A stretch of 64,000 nt of DNA from Acidobacteriota bacterium (GTDB lineage Bacteria; Acidobacteriota; Blastocatellia; Pyrinomonadales; Pyrinomonadaceae), in contig JAFDVJ010000030.1 of the NCBI GenBank assembly GCA_018269075.1, positions 1 through 64,000 on the forward strand, given 5' to 3'. Every line of letters begins with the position of its first letter. Position 1 is the stretch's first letter. Below are positions 62,287 through 64,000 of the stretch, piece after piece. The translations under genes and the position numbers were made by a program. The notes beneath the pieces were generated by a model that saw only the letters and a list, made by a program, of their open reading frames with translations, was not told the DNA's origin and searched no databases.

Positions 62287-62772
62287 ATGATGAAAAATTT
62301 ATTCTTAGCGATTGCGGTCGCGACTTTTTTACTGTGCGGAAACGCTCTGGCGCAAACTAAACAAACGGACGACGAAAAGGCGATCGGCGCCGTTTTGATG
62401 AAAGCGGGACAGGCCTGGGAATCGGGCGACGTCGCGAAATTCGCCGAAACGCTGACCGCGGACTGCGTGCACGTCGATCCGTTCGGAAAACTGATCACCG
62501 GCCGCGAAAACATCAAAGCGACGCTTCAATGGGTGCGCGACGAAGTTTATAAGAAAGAAAAGCTCGATCTCGAAATCGGCGAAACGACCCTCCGTTTTCT
62601 GAATGCCGATGCCGCGATCGTGGTGATGAAGATGAAGGAAACCGGCAAAAACAATCCGACCAGCGGGGCGTATTTGGAAACCTTTACGGTCAGCCGCGTG
62701 AATAACGAATGGAAAATTTCGTCGTTTCAGGGAATCGACATCAGGGAACCGCCGAAATCGCCGACCAAATAA
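62287..62772 (+). CDS. Secreted SnoaL/DUF4440-like (NTF2-fold) protein
   Basis: 161 residues, signal peptide MKNLFLAIAVATFLLCGNALAQ. NTF2-like cone: AIGAVLMKAGQAWESGDVAKFAETLTADCVHVDPFGKLITGRENIKATL, then ETTLRFLNADAAIVVMKMKETG and FTVSRVNNEWKISSFQGI. Typical DUF4440 length. These are small ligand-binding or isomerase-like proteins of unknown target. GAGGAG before tandem ATGs at 62287 and 62290. Confidence 0.8.
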   Translation: MMKNLFLAIAVATFLLCGNALAQTKQTDDEKAIGAVLMKAGQAWESGDVAKFAETLTADCVHVDPFGKLITGRENIKATLQWVRDEVYKKEKLDLEIGETTLRFLNADAAIVVMKMKETGKNNPTSGAYLETFTVSRVNNEWKISSFQGIDIREPPKSPTK

Positions 62773-62792
62773 CCGACCAAACAATTCGCGAT

Positions 62793-62829
62793 CGTCCGGA
62801 GTCCGAACGCCAAATTTGGACTCCGGACG
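62793..62829. terminator. Stem-loop after the SnoaL-like gene
   Basis: 12-bp perfect stem CGTCCGGAGTCC / GGACTCCGGACG with a 13-base loop; no T-run, so a factor-dependent or attenuating role is as likely as intrinsic termination. Confidence 0.6.
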
Positions 62830-62859
62830 CATTGGGTTTAAGATAGCAGGAACTTTCCG

Positions 62860-64000
62860 ATGAACAATTCAAACGAAACGCAGGAAACCAAACATTTTGC
62901 CGCCACCGTGGAAATGCGGGAACGCTGGCAAAGGATTAAGGGCGTGTTTGAAAAAGCGTCTTCGCTCAAAGGAACGGAACGCGAAAGGCTTTTGCGGGAT
63001 TCGTGCGGCGATGATGCCGAAATGCGTCTCGAAGTCGAAAAGCTTCTCGCTTCGTTCGAAAGCTCGGAATCCTTTCTCGAAAGCCCCGCCGTCGCCGAAG
63101 CCGCGAGCTTGTTCGAAGACAAAAAAACGCTCGTCGGAAAAAATATTACAGGCAATTTAAACAACGGAAATTTCGTCGCCGGCACGATTTTGGCCAGCCG
63201 GTACCGGATCATCGGACTTCTCGGCAAAGGCGGAATGGGCGAGGTTTACAAGGCCGAAGACATCAAACTGTCGCAGCTCGTCGCCCTCAAATTCCTGCCC
63301 GACAGGCTCGAAAAGGACAAAAACGCGCTCGAAAGATTCATCGGCGAAGTCCGCACCGCCCGGCAGGTTTCGCACCCGAACGTCTGCCGCGTTTTCGACA
63401 TCGGCGAGATCGACGGACGGCATTTTCTGTCGATGGAATTCATCGACGGCGACGATCTTTCGTCGCTTTTGCGGAGGATCGGCCGGCTGCCGTCCGAACG
63501 GGCGATCGAAATCGCCCGCCAGCTCTGCGTCGGGCTCTCGGCGATTCATCAGGCCGGAATCCTGCACCGCGATTTCAAACCCGCCAACGTCATTATCGAT
63601 TCCAGAGGCAAGGCGCGGATCACCGATTTCGGCATCGCGGGTTTGGCCGAAGAGGTCGAAAAAGATTCGCTCCGCGTCGGCACGCCGGCCTATATGTCGC
63701 CCGAACAGATCCGCGGAAAAGACGTTTCGGCCAAAAGCGACATTTACGCGCTCGGTCTGGTGTTGTACGAAATTTTCACGGGCAAACAGACGTTCAGCGC
63801 CGATTCGATTCCCGAATTGATCCGCAAACACCAAAGCGAAACGCCGACCAATCCGTCGGAATACGTCAAAGGAATCGACCCGCTGGTCGAAAGCGTGATC
63901 GGGCAGTGTCTGGAGAAAAATCCGAACGACCGGCCGCCGTCGGCGCTGCACGTGGCGATGGCGCTGCCGGGCGGCAATCCGATGCAGATCGCGCTCGACG
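62860..64000 (+). CDS. Ser/Thr protein kinase, 3' end outside window
   Basis: First 380 residues. An N-terminal helical segment (~15-85; RWQRIKGVFEKASSLKGTERERLLRDSCGDDAEMRLEVEKLLAS) that precedes many acidobacterial kinases and resembles a leader seen before sigma/kinase proteins; then the kinase domain: P-loop LLGKGGMGEVYKAED, VALKFLP (catalytic Lys), catalytic loop HRDFKPANVII, DFGIAGLAEE, APE-type YMSPEQIRG. All essential residues are present, so it should be active. Family members often continue with a TM helix and sensor repeats, which would lie beyond 64000. ATG 62860 has GCAGGAA upstream. Confidence 0.92.
   Translation, partial: MNNSNETQETKHFAATVEMRERWQRIKGVFEKASSLKGTERERLLRDSCGDDAEMRLEVEKLLASFESSESFLESPAVAEAASLFEDKKTLVGKNITGNLNNGNFVAGTILASRYRIIGLLGKGGMGEVYKAEDIKLSQLVALKFLPDRLEKDKNALERFIGEVRTARQVSHPNVCRVFDIGEIDGRHFLSMEFIDGDDLSSLLRRIGRLPSERAIEIARQLCVGLSAIHQAGILHRDFKPANVIIDSRGKARITDFGIAGLAEEVEKDSLRVGTPAYMSPEQIRGKDVSAKSDIYALGLVLYEIFTGKQTFSADSIPELIRKHQSETPTNPSEYVKGIDPLVESVIGQCLEKNPNDRPPSALHVAMALPGGNPMQIALD

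Overview
The window looks like chromosomal DNA of a Gram-negative heterotroph. The best taxonomic guess is Acidobacteriota, class Blastocatellia (inference only, no marker-gene search was possible). The grounds are: two very large Oar-type outer-membrane receptors with an N-terminal carboxypeptidase-regulatory-like domain, a winged-helix regulator fused to a TolB-like propeller, a Ser/Thr kinase with a characteristic long N-terminal segment, and GC-rich genes separated by AT-rich, repeat-laden spacers.

Layout. 1-9.3 kb: a partial ketoacyl synthase, a CNNM/CorC-type membrane protein, a cysteine peptidase-like protein, a 1294-residue Oar-like receptor and two unknown proteins. 9.3-12.3 kb: a gene-poor stretch full of repeats, with a zinc-ribbon-like small protein, a secreted unknown and a cupin. 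12.3-16.3 kb: the replication region dnaN - oriC - dnaA, with DnaA boxes on both sides of dnaA and a DnaA-trio unwinding element, then a NuiA-like gene. 16.3-26.6 kb: a four-gene operon (DUF445 and three DUF2807/GIN-domain proteins), DHH phosphoesterase, arylamine N-acetyltransferase, purM, a cysteine phosphatase, a transglutaminase-like protein and purN. 26.8-31.7 kb: the conserved rpmH-rnpA-yidD-yidC-khpB(jag)-mnmE cluster. 31.9-32.9 kb: a decayed AAA ATPase gene with an internal deletion.

33.2-61.9 kb is a catabolic island for arabinoxylan/arabinan-type hemicellulose. It holds a GH51 arabinofuranosidase, two GH43 enzymes, a GH3 xylosidase-like enzyme, three CE1-type esterases, a SASA-type carbohydrate esterase fused to a subclass B3 metallo-beta-lactamase-like domain, an Oar-type receptor, two MFS transporters and a wHTH-TolB regulator. 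It also encodes most of the oxidative, non-phosphorylating pentose (Weimberg) route: a Gfo/Idh/MocA dehydrogenase candidate, an IlvD/Edd dehydratase, an FAH-family 2-keto-3-deoxypentonate dehydratase and alpha-ketoglutarate-semialdehyde dehydrogenase. The window ends with a SnoaL-like secreted protein and the first part of a Ser/Thr kinase.

The most unusual feature is the intergenic DNA. Many spacers hold tandem heptanucleotide arrays (unit families ATTTCGG, GAGTCYT, GATGAWA, GAYCTTY, GACATCC), mostly arranged as two facing arms that would fold into long hairpins. There are also two arrays with 21-bp (3 x 7) units, and three copies of a 130-190 bp MITE-like element with about 28-bp terminal inverted repeats and an internal hairpin. 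Three consecutive spacers of the yidD-yidC-khpB-mnmE cluster each carry a heptamer element.
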